Part shown: positions 33,881 to 42,564 of the stretch, piece by piece
Numbering within the stretch: the first letter of the stretch is position 1
Layout of the letters: each line of letters starts with the position of its first letter
Assembly: GCA_910574195.1 (NCBI GenBank)
Contig: CAJTBF010000006.1
Coordinates: forward strand, 62,001-126,000
Source of the DNA: Lachnospiraceae bacterium
Lineage (GTDB): Bacteria > Bacillota > Clostridia > Lachnospirales > Lachnospiraceae
Length of the DNA: 64,000 nucleotides
Direction of reading: 5' to 3'
The notes under the pieces: model-generated
The model's database searches: none
What the model was told of the DNA's origin: nothing
What the model saw: the letters and a program-made list of their open reading frames with translations, nothing else
Program-made: the position numbers and the translations under genes

Positions 33881-34871
33881 GGACCGGGAGCAAGAACGGG
33901 AATCTGCGGAGGGGCGGTTCCGGAAGGCGGCGGTATTCTCAATATGACGAAGATGAACCGAATCCTGGGTTTTACTTTTGAAGAAGAAAAAAAGGAAGGA
34001 AGTATTACGCTTCAGCCGGGAGTTACGCTGGGGGAACTGGGGCGGTATATGAAAAGAAAACGGATGGATACGTCCATGTTAGCTGCGGAAGATACAGAAG
34101 CGTGGGGAAAATACCAGGAAAGCGGTAAAATCCGTGCCGGAGCCGGCGATCGACGAAAAGACGTGTGCGGCCGCTGTTTGTGCGGCAGAAAATTGTGTGT
34201 GGGAGACAGGTATAAAAGAGGTTTGCGGAACAGAAGGCCGCGCCGGAACGATTACAGAGATGAAATTAAGACTTGTAAAGTGTCCGGAATATCGTTGGGG
34301 ACTACTGAGCTTTCATAGTACATATGGAACTATGCAAAAATTTTATAAAGAACTTTCCGGATATGCGAAAACAACAAAGGTGGAAGTTGGAGCTGCGGAC
34401 TGGTTCTCAAAGTCCTGTTGCCGTTTGCTGCAGAAAGAAGAAAAATGGACGCAGAATCTCAAATGGGTAACGTCTGTGCCGAAAGAGGCCGGGTATATTC
34501 TCTGGACAGAACTCTGGGGCGAGGAGGAAGAGAAACTTTATACAATCCTGGAACATGCATTGGAAATTTTAGAAGCGGAAAATGATTTTGCGGAGCAGAC
34601 TCTGGCGGCGGCAAATGAAACAGAATTTTCCAGAATAGATATATTTCGACATACGATTACGGAAGCAGCAAATTTTTACCAAAGTGCGGAAAGTGTGCTG
34701 CTTGACTGGTATGCAGAGGAAAATGCCCGGCCCATAGCAGAGACAATTACAGAACTTCTGCAAGATGCAGAATATGCCTTTCTGGGACATATGGCGCGGG
34801 GGATGATGACGCTGCGTGTTTTTGACGATGCAGGAAAGCGGACAGAACAGATTCAAAGAATACATATCTGA
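33881..34871 (+). pseudogene. FAD-linked (lactate/glycolate) dehydrogenase remnant, LctD/GlcD-like
   Basis: It starts inside the FAD-binding PCMH domain (GPGARTGICGGAVPEGGGIL, NMTKMNRILGF, LQPGVTLGELGRYM) without a start codon, so about 70 N-terminal residues are missing. A frame change near 34135 leads into CGTEGRAGTITEMKLRLVKC, the end of the FAD domain. The degenerate C-terminal half then follows to 34871. The central part of the FAD domain (the long glycine-rich section) is absent. Together with the EtfA tail just upstream this looks like the debris of an electron-confurcating lactate dehydrogenase operon. Confidence 0.8.
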
Positions 34872-35158
34872 TTTTAGATGTTTTGTAAAAACTATTTATA
34901 CGCAGCAAAACGGTGGTAAGAAACAGGAGACAGAATCGCAATTTTTATAAATTCAAAGACAAGAAAAAGGAATGATTTTTCCGATATACCACGATATAAT
35001 ACTTATTATCATCTCCTGATAAGGAGAAGCGGCAGGGGAACGGTTCAGGTAACCTCTGAATTGCCGCAATACAGGAGCGTGTCATTCATAAAGTCAAAAT
35101 AGCGGTAACAGGAAAGACGTGAACTGTTACAAACAGCGAATGGTAAGAGGAGAAAATC

Positions 35159-38100
35159 ATGGAAGAAGTAAGAATCTGGGAAGAGGAAGTAGTCATTCCA
35201 ACGTATGAAGTGGGAGAACCCGACAAGAATCCGATGTTTTTGGAAAAGCGTGTGTATCAGGGAAGCAGCGGAAAGGTCTATCCTTATCCGACGACGGAGA
35301 AGATCAGTCCCGAAAAGAAAGACAAGACCTATCATGCGGTCTGGCTGGAAAACGAATACCTGAAAATTATGGTGCTTCCGGAACTGGGCGGAAGAATTCA
35401 GCGGGCTTATGATAAAACCAACGATTATGATTTTGTATATTATAATCAGGTGATCAAGCCGGCGCTGGTGGGCCTGGCGGGCCCCTGGATCTCCGGCGGG
35501 ATTGAATTCAACTGGCCCCAGCATCACCGTCCGACTACCTATATGCCGGTGGATCATCTGATTCAGGAATATGCCGACGGAAGGAAAACGCTGCTGGTCC
35601 ATGATGTGGACCAGATGTACGGGACAAAGGGGATCGCCGCGTTTACCTTATATCCCGGAAAAGCATTTCTGGAAATCCGGGGACAGCTTTATAATAGGAC
35701 GGCTATGCCGCAGACCTTTCTCTGGTGGGCCAATCCGGCCGTTGCCGTGAATGAGTATACCCAGTCCATTTTTCCGCCGGATGTCCATTCCGTGATGGAT
35801 CATGGCAAACGGGATGTGTCCCGTTTCCCTATTGCAAAAGGCGTTTATTATAAACATGATTACAGTGAGGGAGTGGACATTTCCCGGTATAAAAATATTC
35901 CGGTTCCCACTTCCTATATGGCGGAAAAATCGGACTACGATTTTGTGGGCGGTTATGATTATCAGAAGGAAGCCGGAATTCTGCACGTGGCGGACCACCA
36001 TATTTCTCCGGGAAAGAAGCAGTGGACCTGGGGATGCGGAGAATTCGGAAAAGCGTGGGATCGGAATCTGACGGACGAGGACGGCCCCTATGTAGAACTG
36101 ATGACAGGCGTCTACACAGACAATCAGCCGGACTTTACCTGGCTGAAGCCTTTTGAGGAAAAGACGTTTAAACAATATTTTATGCCCTATAAAAAAGTGG
36201 GCGCGGTAAAAAATGCCAGCATCCATGCCGTGTTAAATGTGGAATTTGAGGCGGAGCAGGTAAAAGTGATCGTATATGCAACCCAGCGGTACGAGCAGGC
36301 AGAAGTGGTTGTTTCAAAAGGCGGGATGCCCATTTACCGGGAGAAGGTGCTGCTGTCCCCGGTGGATCTCTATGAAAAATCCATTCCGGTTCCGGTAGGT
36401 AAAAAAGAAGAGATTAAGGTTTCGATTTATGCGGACGGGACGCTTCTGACAGAATATCAGCCGCAGGCAGAGTCCATCCCCACATTGGCAGAACCTGCGC
36501 AGCCGGCAAAAGATCCGGAGGAAATCCGGACCAACGAGGAATTGTTCCTGACCGGCCAGCATCTGGAGCAGTACCGTCATGCAACGTATCTTCCGGATCC
36601 CTACTATCTGGAAGGCCTGAAACGGGATCCGGGAGATATCCGGATCAATAATGCCTATGGATTGCTGCTGTTCCGCAGAGGATGTTTTGAAGAGGCGGAA
36701 TCGTATTTCCGAAAGGCGCTGGAACGTCTGACCTGGAAGAACCCCAATCCCTATGACAGTGAAGCTTACTATAATCTGGGGCTGGCGCTGTTCTGTCAGG
36801 AAAAAACAGAGGATGCGTTTGACGCATTCTATAAAGCGACCTGGAGCAATGAGCAGCAGGAAATGTCCTTCTATTATCTGGCTGCCATCGCGTGCAGAAA
36901 AGGTGAGTGGGAAGCCGCATTGGAATTTGTGGAAAAAGGTCTGGTGAAGAATGCCCATAATATCAAGGCAAGAGGGTTAAAAGCGCTGATTCTTCGAAAA
37001 TCAGGCCGTAAAGAAGAAGCAAAGGTACAGATTGGTGAGAATCTGCGAATTGATCCGTTTGATTATCTGTCACGGTTTGAAGCGGCGCAGATGGCAGAGG
37101 GGAAGAAAAAAGAAGAGCTTCTTGCAGAAATGAACAGGCTGATGCGGGATTTCCATGAAAATTATCTGCAGACTGCAAGAGACTATGCGGAGGCCGGGGC
37201 GTATGCGGAAGCCTGTGCGATTTTGGAGCAATGTACGAAGGAACAGCCCCTTCTGGCATACTACGAAGGATATTATCTGCAGAAAATGGGAGAAGAGACG
37301 GCGGCGTTAAAGGCGTATCAAAAGGCGGAGTCCTGCTCTCCGTTGTATTGCTTCCCCAACAAGCTGGAAGATATTGCAGTTCTGAAAGCGGCGTTGTTTT
37401 CTTTGGTGGAAGCGAACGCATCGGTTGTGCAGAATACCTCAGAAAGCGGGCAGTCTGCGGGGGACGTTTCGTCGGATGAGACATCGGAAGCGGTAAAATC
37501 GGAAGGGCTGACTGGTATTTTGGCGGATGGACATTCATACGGCGCAAAGGCATCTTACTATCTGGGGAATCTGTACTATGATAAACTGCAGTTTGAAACA
37601 GCGACAGAATTATGGGAACAGTCCGCAGGCCTGGACGGAGAGTATCCCACCGTACACCGGAATCTGGCTTTGGCCTACTATAATAAAAAGGGAGATCCGC
37701 AGCGGGCAAAAGCGGAGCTGGAAAAAGCGTTTGCGCTGGATGAGACAGACGCCCGGGTTTTCCTGGAACTGGATCAGCTTTATAAAAAGCTGGGCGTGGA
37801 TTTTGAAAAGAGACTGGCAAACTATGAAGCGCACCCGGAACTTCCGCGGGAACGGGATGATGTGATGATTGAGTATGTGACGCTCTACAATCTGACCGGA
37901 CAGTATCAGAAAGCGTATGATCTGATGATGTCCCATGTATTCCGTCCGTGGGAAGGAGCGGAAGGAAAGATTACCACGCAATATAAGATATCCCTCCTGG
38001 AGATGGCAAAAGAGAAGCTAGGGGCGAAAGACTTTGCCGGGGCGGAAGAATTGCTGGAAAAGGCATTGGTCTATCCGGTGAATCTGGGAGAAGGAAAACT

Positions 38101-38575
38101 GGAAGGGACGAAAGACAATCATCTTTACTATTATCTGGGCGTGGTGAAAAAAGCTCTGAAAAAATCGAAGGAGGCCGTACCGTGCTTTCAGAAGGCGGAA
38201 CTGGGGGAGAATGAACCGGCCGGAGCTATGTACTATAATGACCAGCCGGCGGATATGATTCTTTACAAGGGACTTGCAAAACAGGAACTTGGAAAAACAA
38301 AAGAAGCCTGCGCCTGCTTTAATAAACTGATGGATTATGGAGAGCATCATCTGCAGGATGAGATGCGAATTGAATATTTTGCCGTGTCCCTGCCGGATTT
38401 CCTGATCTTTGAAGACGACCTGAATCAGAGAAACAAAGCACATTGCTATTATCTGATGGGATTATCCAAACTGGGATTCGGGGAGAAGCAAAAAGCGGCA
38501 GAATTCTTTGAAAAGGCGCTGGAACACGATTTCAACCATCAGAACAGCCGGATTTATCTGCGGATGACCAGGTAA
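35159..38575 (+). CDS. DUF5107 and tetratricopeptide repeat protein
   Basis: A very large (1138-residue) cytoplasmic protein. Residues about 35-400 match DUF5107 (YHAVWLENEYLKIMVLPELG, GRIQRAYDKTNDYDFVYYN, GIEFNWPQHHRPTTYMPVD), a beta-sandwich resembling galactose mutarotase/GH-associated folds. Residues about 520-1130 are TPR-type helical repeats (YYNLGLALF, YYLGNLYYDKL, HCYYLMGLSKLGFGEKQKA). There is no signal peptide. The family is linked to carbohydrate metabolism in gut bacteria, but no reaction can be assigned from sequence alone. It is followed by an AraC regulator on the same strand. The gap 34872-35158 upstream contains an AT-rich promoter-like stretch (TATAAT near 34993) and a small CTCCT/AGGAG hairpin. 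The ATG follows AAGAGGAG. Confidence 0.88.
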   Translation: MEEVRIWEEEVVIPTYEVGEPDKNPMFLEKRVYQGSSGKVYPYPTTEKISPEKKDKTYHAVWLENEYLKIMVLPELGGRIQRAYDKTNDYDFVYYNQVIKPALVGLAGPWISGGIEFNWPQHHRPTTYMPVDHLIQEYADGRKTLLVHDVDQMYGTKGIAAFTLYPGKAFLEIRGQLYNRTAMPQTFLWWANPAVAVNEYTQSIFPPDVHSVMDHGKRDVSRFPIAKGVYYKHDYSEGVDISRYKNIPVPTSYMAEKSDYDFVGGYDYQKEAGILHVADHHISPGKKQWTWGCGEFGKAWDRNLTDEDGPYVELMTGVYTDNQPDFTWLKPFEEKTFKQYFMPYKKVGAVKNASIHAVLNVEFEAEQVKVIVYATQRYEQAEVVVSKGGMPIYREKVLLSPVDLYEKSIPVPVGKKEEIKVSIYADGTLLTEYQPQAESIPTLAEPAQPAKDPEEIRTNEELFLTGQHLEQYRHATYLPDPYYLEGLKRDPGDIRINNAYGLLLFRRGCFEEAESYFRKALERLTWKNPNPYDSEAYYNLGLALFCQEKTEDAFDAFYKATWSNEQQEMSFYYLAAIACRKGEWEAALEFVEKGLVKNAHNIKARGLKALILRKSGRKEEAKVQIGENLRIDPFDYLSRFEAAQMAEGKKKEELLAEMNRLMRDFHENYLQTARDYAEAGAYAEACAILEQCTKEQPLLAYYEGYYLQKMGEETAALKAYQKAESCSPLYCFPNKLEDIAVLKAALFSLVEANASVVQNTSESGQSAGDVSSDETSEAVKSEGLTGILADGHSYGAKASYYLGNLYYDKLQFETATELWEQSAGLDGEYPTVHRNLALAYYNKKGDPQRAKAELEKAFALDETDARVFLELDQLYKKLGVDFEKRLANYEAHPELPRERDDVMIEYVTLYNLTGQYQKAYDLMMSHVFRPWEGAEGKITTQYKISLLEMAKEKLGAKDFAGAEELLEKALVYPVNLGEGKLEGTKDNHLYYYLGVVKKALKKSKEAVPCFQKAELGENEPAGAMYYNDQPADMILYKGLAKQELGKTKEACACFNKLMDYGEHHLQDEMRIEYFAVSLPDFLIFEDDLNQRNKAHCYYLMGLSKLGFGEKQKAAEFFEKALEHDFNHQNSRIYLRMTR

Positions 38576-38688
38576 GAGGTTTCTCTGAACTTTTACAGGA
38601 CACCCTGTTTTCAATGGCACAAACGAAATAAATACTAAGAAGCTGCTCTTTATTCGTAACTGTTCAGCTCAGGACTTTGCACTTGTAA

Positions 38689-38749
38689 GTCTGGTCTCAC
38701 GGAATGCGCAGTTCAGCGCATTCCTGAGCCGTGAAAAGTAACGCCAGAC
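38689..38749. repeat. Palindromic repeat family B hairpin
   Basis: Outer arms GTCTGG/CCAGAC and an inner perfect GGAATGCGC/GCGCATTCC stem. It is the inverted counterpart of 6199-6245 with one or two differences. It lies in the 273-base gap between the DUF5107 gene and the AraC gene and may act as a terminator there. Confidence 0.75.
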
Positions 38750-38848
38750 ACCTGTATATTGTACAGAAAAAAGAAGTAGGATTCCCAGGGGATTTGTGAG
38801 ATAATAAGATGGAATAGAGTTTTGTGCTGACAGGAAAGGAGACATTTC

Positions 38849-39706
38849 ATGTATTCCCGGGAGTCCCATGTATCTCCACAATCGGATTATTATGTTTATG
38901 CGTCCAGCGCGCTTGCAAAAAAATTATATCTGTACCCGGTTTCCGTAGGACATTTTGTCTATGAGCCAGGTTATCAGATCAGCCGCAGCCGTTTTGACAG
39001 TTTTTTGATTATGTATCTGGAGAAAGGTTCCTGTGAAATCCGGGTGGATGGACAGCATTTCCAGGCGCAGGCGGGGGCGTTTGTTCTGCTGGACTGTTAT
39101 GGTCCCCATCAGTATGGGAGCGTGCCCGGCTGGGAGGCAGCATGGCTTCATTTTGACGGTGTACTGGCAAGAGAATATTTTCAGGAGATCCGTGCCCATT
39201 ATGGCTGTGTACTGCATCCGGCAAATCCGTCTTCCCTCTGTCGTTCCATGGAGCGGATTTATCAGAATTTTAAAACATCGCAGCCGATTATCGAGCCTGT
39301 TCTTTCCAGTGAGATCACGCGGATTCTGAACGGGCTTCTGGTGCCGGCTGCGGAAAAGAAAAAGTCCGGGGCATATACGCATCTGATCGCGGACAGTGTC
39401 TCCTATATTAACGAGCATTTTCAGGAAGAAATTTCTCTGGAATTGCTTGCCCAAAAGGCGCATTTAAGCCCCTTTCATTTTACAAGAGTTTTTGCAAAGG
39501 AGATCGGTGCGACGCCTCATCAGTATCTGCTCAGTACCCGGATTTCTGCTGCGAAATTTTTATTGAAATCCTCGAATACGCCGATCAAGGAGATCGCGTT
39601 CTGTACCGGTTTCCACAGTGAAAGCGGATTCTGTTCGACCTTTAAGAAATGGGAAGGGATGACGCCTGGAGCATACCGAGAGGCGGGGGAACCGCCAGGA
39701 GAGTGA
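38849..39706 (+). CDS. AraC family transcriptional regulator
   Basis: A 285-residue regulator. The N-terminal cupin-like sensing domain is about 30-140 (FDSFLIMYLEKGSCEIRVDG and LLDCYGPHQYG). The C-terminal AraC double helix-turn-helix is about 180-280 (LELLAQKAHLSPFHFTRVFA, then EIAFCTGFHSESGFCSTFKK). Such regulators usually sense sugars. The preceding DUF5107-TPR gene is the nearest candidate target. The start ATG follows GGAAAGGAG. Confidence 0.9.
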   Translation: MYSRESHVSPQSDYYVYASSALAKKLYLYPVSVGHFVYEPGYQISRSRFDSFLIMYLEKGSCEIRVDGQHFQAQAGAFVLLDCYGPHQYGSVPGWEAAWLHFDGVLAREYFQEIRAHYGCVLHPANPSSLCRSMERIYQNFKTSQPIIEPVLSSEITRILNGLLVPAAEKKKSGAYTHLIADSVSYINEHFQEEISLELLAQKAHLSPFHFTRVFAKEIGATPHQYLLSTRISAAKFLLKSSNTPIKEIAFCTGFHSESGFCSTFKKWEGMTPGAYREAGEPPGE

Positions 39707-39742
39707 AAGAAATCGTATAGAAGTGCCGACCTGCATGAACGG

Positions 39743-40630
39743 TTATGATTTTGCTGTCAGATCCCAAAGACTGAGCTGTTGAAAGCGATTCTTTTCTTCG
39801 AAAGTATGCAGATACCGGAAGATCCGCTCATTGTCGTGGACGATTCCGTTTTCACCGCATTTCTGGTGAAATAATTTCATCAGTTGGCAGTTATTCGGGC
39901 TTTCCACCATATACTGATTCCCGTATATGTGAATGTATTTTTCCTTTAATGAGGGAAACAGCCGGTCCAGCTGTTCATAAAAATACTCCCGGTTTCCCTC
40001 CCGGAGCGTCAGTCCCATACCGAAGCAAATTACGCCGTAAACCTTTGCTTCGATGCACAGATCTAAAATACCGGAAATATTGTCCACTGTATCGTTGAGA
40101 AACGGCAAAATCGGCGTGAGCCATACAACCGCAGGGATTCCGGCATCCCGCAGTTGTTTTAATACGGCAAAGCGTTCTTTTGTCGTACTTACATTGGGCT
40201 CAATTTTTCTGCATAAATCTTCGTCATAGGTAGTAAGTGTCATTTGCACGACGCATTTTGTTTTTTCGTTTATTTTCTGCAGGAGATCCAAATCCCGCAG
40301 GATGCGGTTGGATTTTGTGATGACGGTGAATCCGAATCCGTACTGTTCAATCAGATGCAGTGCCTTTCTGACATTCCCAAGCTCTATCTCCAAAGGGAGA
40401 TAAGGATCGCTCATGGAGCCGGTGCCAATCATACATTTTTTTCGTTTCTGCTTCAGGGCGGACTCTAACAGAGCGATTGCGTTCTCCTTGACTTCAATAT
40501 CTTCAAAATCATGTTCCATGTGGTAGCATTTGCTTCTGGAGTCACAGTAAATGCACCCGTGAGAGCAGCCGCGATATAAATTCATTCCGTTTTTGGGAGA
40601 TAAGATTCCTTTTGCTTTCACAAAGTGCAT
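39743..40630 (-). CDS. SPL family radical SAM protein
   Basis: A 295-residue radical SAM protein of the spore-photoproduct-lyase-like family: NLYRGCSHGCIYCDSRSKCY with the cluster ligands Cys22, Cys26 and Cys29, MIGTGSMSDPYLPLE, FTVITKSNRILRDLDLL and GIPAVVWLTPILPFLND. The start at 40630 is set by AGGAGG 8 bases upstream; the frame is open further up. True spore photoproduct lyases repair thymine dimers; this subfamily occurs in non-sporulation contexts and its substrate is unknown. With the DUF1848 gene it makes two related iron-sulfur proteins in the window. Confidence 0.88.
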   Translation of the reverse strand: MHFVKAKGILSPKNGMNLYRGCSHGCIYCDSRSKCYHMEHDFEDIEVKENAIALLESALKQKRKKCMIGTGSMSDPYLPLEIELGNVRKALHLIEQYGFGFTVITKSNRILRDLDLLQKINEKTKCVVQMTLTTYDEDLCRKIEPNVSTTKERFAVLKQLRDAGIPAVVWLTPILPFLNDTVDNISGILDLCIEAKVYGVICFGMGLTLREGNREYFYEQLDRLFPSLKEKYIHIYGNQYMVESPNNCQLMKLFHQKCGENGIVHDNERIFRYLHTFEEKNRFQQLSLWDLTAKS

Positions 40631-40649
40631 TGCCGAGATCCTCCTGTGT

Positions 40650-40700
40650 GTGCCTGCAAAATGTAACGGTTCAGCCTTCGGCCTCACTGTTACTGCAAAT
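40650..40700. repeat. Small hairpin element near the SPL gene
   Basis: GTAAC/GTTAC arms around GGTTCAGCCTTCGGCCTCAC. The inner block GTTCAGCCTTYGGC recurs at about 30450, after the GH36 gene. It may be a short relative of family B or a terminator of the zinc-ribbon gene on the minus strand. Confidence 0.4.
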
Positions 40701-40720
40701 TACTTTTTGGCAGTTGTGTT

Positions 40721-40990
40721 TTATTTTTTCCAACGCTTTAATGTGGGGAACCACTCCTGCATTCCTTTTCTTGCCTCCTCTTCCTTCATCTGTGGATTGG
40801 CCGCAACCATAGGCGGAATACAGATTTCAATCATTTCCTCCATCGTCCCCTGAAAAGTAAACGCGCCGTTCTCAAAACAATATTTGCAATAGTCCTCACT
40901 TTTACTGCCGTCTGCGTTTGTTCCATACAGTTCTTTCGTATCTCCCATGGGCATCCCGCAGCTCTGACAAAATTTCTGATTCTCGTTCAT
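40721..40990 (-). CDS. Zinc-ribbon domain protein
   Basis: An 89-residue protein with C8-x2-C11 (NQKFCQSCGMPMGD) and a second C-x2-C (DYCKYCFENGAF) typical of the putative zinc-ribbon family found next to transcription regulators. The C-terminal part is helical (MKEEEARKGMQEWFPTLKRW). The start at 40990 follows GGAGGGAAAAAC. The WYL regulator upstream on the same strand may control it. Confidence 0.85.
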   Translation of the reverse strand: MNENQKFCQSCGMPMGDTKELYGTNADGSKSEDYCKYCFENGAFTFQGTMEEMIEICIPPMVAANPQMKEEEARKGMQEWFPTLKRWKK

Positions 40991-41097
40991 GTTTTTCCCT
41001 CCGTCTTTTAAGTATGATAGATTTTTCGTGTATGGGCCGCCCAATTACCCGGCGAATTGCCTGACCGAATTTCCGGGAGATCCGTACGTTAGGTTGT

Positions 41098-41155
41098 ATA
41101 TAGCTTATTGCTATATATGTAATCTACCACACATATCCTGACACCTTCTGTCAGG
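41098..41155. promoter_or_regulatory. Two hairpins between WYL regulator and zinc-ribbon genes
   Basis: ATATAGC/GCTATAT (41098-41116) and CCTGACA/TGTCAGG (41137-41155). The second overlaps the last codons of the WYL gene and is followed by a T-rich run on the plus strand. They may attenuate or terminate minus-strand transcription between the two genes; function is inferred. Confidence 0.4.
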
Positions 41156-42047
41156 TTTTATTTTTTTCGTAAATTAATTTTGCCTGTTCTGCCAAAACTT
41201 CTTTCAGATAGGTGGGGGAGAGAATCTCCACCTGTGTGCCGAATGAAAGCAGGAATCCGGTCAGCCATGCATCTTCCGGCATTTGAGCGGAAACGATGAA
41301 ATCCCCGTTTTCCTGCTGTTGTACCTGTGTTTTGTCAAAACCGTCGTAAACGCGGTATGCCATTTCCCGCGGGAAACGGAGCGTAATCTGTGGGTATTCC
41401 CCTTCGAAAGAATCGATCGGCTTTGGAAAATCCTGATACGGAAAACTTTCCTTCAAAACTTCCAGATCCAGAATGCGGGTTAATTTGAATACCCGCCAGT
41501 CCTGTCTTTCGGTGCAAAATGCCTTCAGATACCATGCGCTTGCTTTGTAGGTGAGTTTACAGGGCTTGACGATTCTTTCACTGATCCTCTCGTAAGAACT
41601 GGCGTAATGAATGTTTACCTTTCGGCGCTGAAGGATTGCCGATTTCAGTAATTCAAATTTTTCATTGTCGGACCCCTGATTTCCCCATCTGGAAAAATCC
41701 ACTTCCAGCCAGTTTTCAGAAGGAAGCCGAAAACTGGCGGAAAGCTTTTGGAGCGCCCGACTGTCGTTCCCGTTTTGTACGGTACGCAGAACTTGTAATG
41801 CAGTAAGAATTTCCTGTTTCTCTTCCTTCGAGAATACAGTTTTGTCCAGGACAAAATCTTTCATCAAATGAATCCCGCCGTTTCTGCCGGCTTCCGTATA
41901 AACGGGAATTCCTGCTCCGCTTAAAGCGTCGATGTCTCTGTAAATCGTTCGAATGGATACCTCAAATTGTTCTGCTAACTCCGGGGCGGTAGCCTGTCCC
42001 CTCTCAAGTAAGTAATATACAATCTGAAATAATCTGCTTTCCTGCAT
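41151..42047 (-). CDS. YafY-type transcriptional regulator with HTH and WYL domains
   Basis: A 298-residue regulator. The HTH-11 domain is at the N-terminus (RLFQIVYYLLERGQATAPEL and SIRTIYRDIDALSGAGIPVY), the WYL domain is at about 140-230 (AWYLKAFCTERQDWRVFKL), and a C-terminal WCX-like region follows. WYL proteins respond to small ligands or nucleic-acid signals and often regulate stress or defence genes. The likely targets are its own gene and the downstream zinc-ribbon protein. The start follows GAGGAGTGGGTCACC. Confidence 0.92.
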   Translation of the reverse strand: MQESRLFQIVYYLLERGQATAPELAEQFEVSIRTIYRDIDALSGAGIPVYTEAGRNGGIHLMKDFVLDKTVFSKEEKQEILTALQVLRTVQNGNDSRALQKLSASFRLPSENWLEVDFSRWGNQGSDNEKFELLKSAILQRRKVNIHYASSYERISERIVKPCKLTYKASAWYLKAFCTERQDWRVFKLTRILDLEVLKESFPYQDFPKPIDSFEGEYPQITLRFPREMAYRVYDGFDKTQVQQQENGDFIVSAQMPEDAWLTGFLLSFGTQVEILSPTYLKEVLAEQAKLIYEKNKT

Positions 42048-42226
42048 GGTGACCCACTCCTCTTTTTTGCTCTTTATATGTAAGAAATGAAATTAACAGT
42101 TTTTCTTTTTGTATTCTGTTCCCCTAAAATCCCTCATTTCTTCACAATAGTTTCTTTTTAGGAACTACGGCACAAAAAGGTGTTTACTTTACGTTTTTGC
42201 CCTATGGATATATTATAATTTTGCAG

Positions 42227-42385
42227 GCAGGAAAAAACAAGCATCTTTGTGACCTTGTAAGCGGCAAAGGAACAAGGTTTCTTGTTGCCGGCGGGGCGGG
42301 CAGCCTGTACGTAAACCCGGAATATACAGTACGGGTCATGGACGGGGCAGACTTTCCGGGAAGTGGTATGCCCGAGGAAGACTGA
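42227..42385 (+). pseudogene. Fragment of an NAD(P)-binding (NmrA-like) oxidoreductase
   Basis: The frame reads GTRFLVAGGAGSLYVNPEYT then VRVMDGADFPG, a stretch characteristic of short Rossmann-fold NAD(P)H-binding proteins of the YwnB/NmrA-like group. Nothing before or after belongs to the family, so only about 45 residues survive. It lies between the WYL regulator and the AAA ATPase. Confidence 0.65.
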
Positions 42386-42455
42386 GGGGTTCTGCAGCAG
42401 ATCAGGAATTGAGAAATAACATATAGTTTCCATTTCACGCCTGTATTACATAAAA

Positions 42456-42517
42456 TTGTGTGAACACACAAAAAATAGGAATGACATCTTGAAATGGGAT
42501 TCTGCTTATAGTAGAAT
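42456..42517 (+). promoter_or_regulatory. Promoter with upstream palindrome for the AAA/DUF4143 gene
   Basis: TTGAAA (42489-42494), 17 bases, TAGAAT (42512-42517). Upstream is the palindrome TTGTGTGAACACACAA (42456-42471), a candidate operator. Confidence 0.7.
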
Positions 42518-42564
42518 AGAATTACTTAAAAATATGTATTTGCACAGAAACAAGGAGTGACAGA

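Noticed and set aside
39743-40630. Considered as true spore photoproduct lyase
   Set aside because: The sequence fits the broader SPL-like radical SAM family; no diagnostic evidence for DNA repair.
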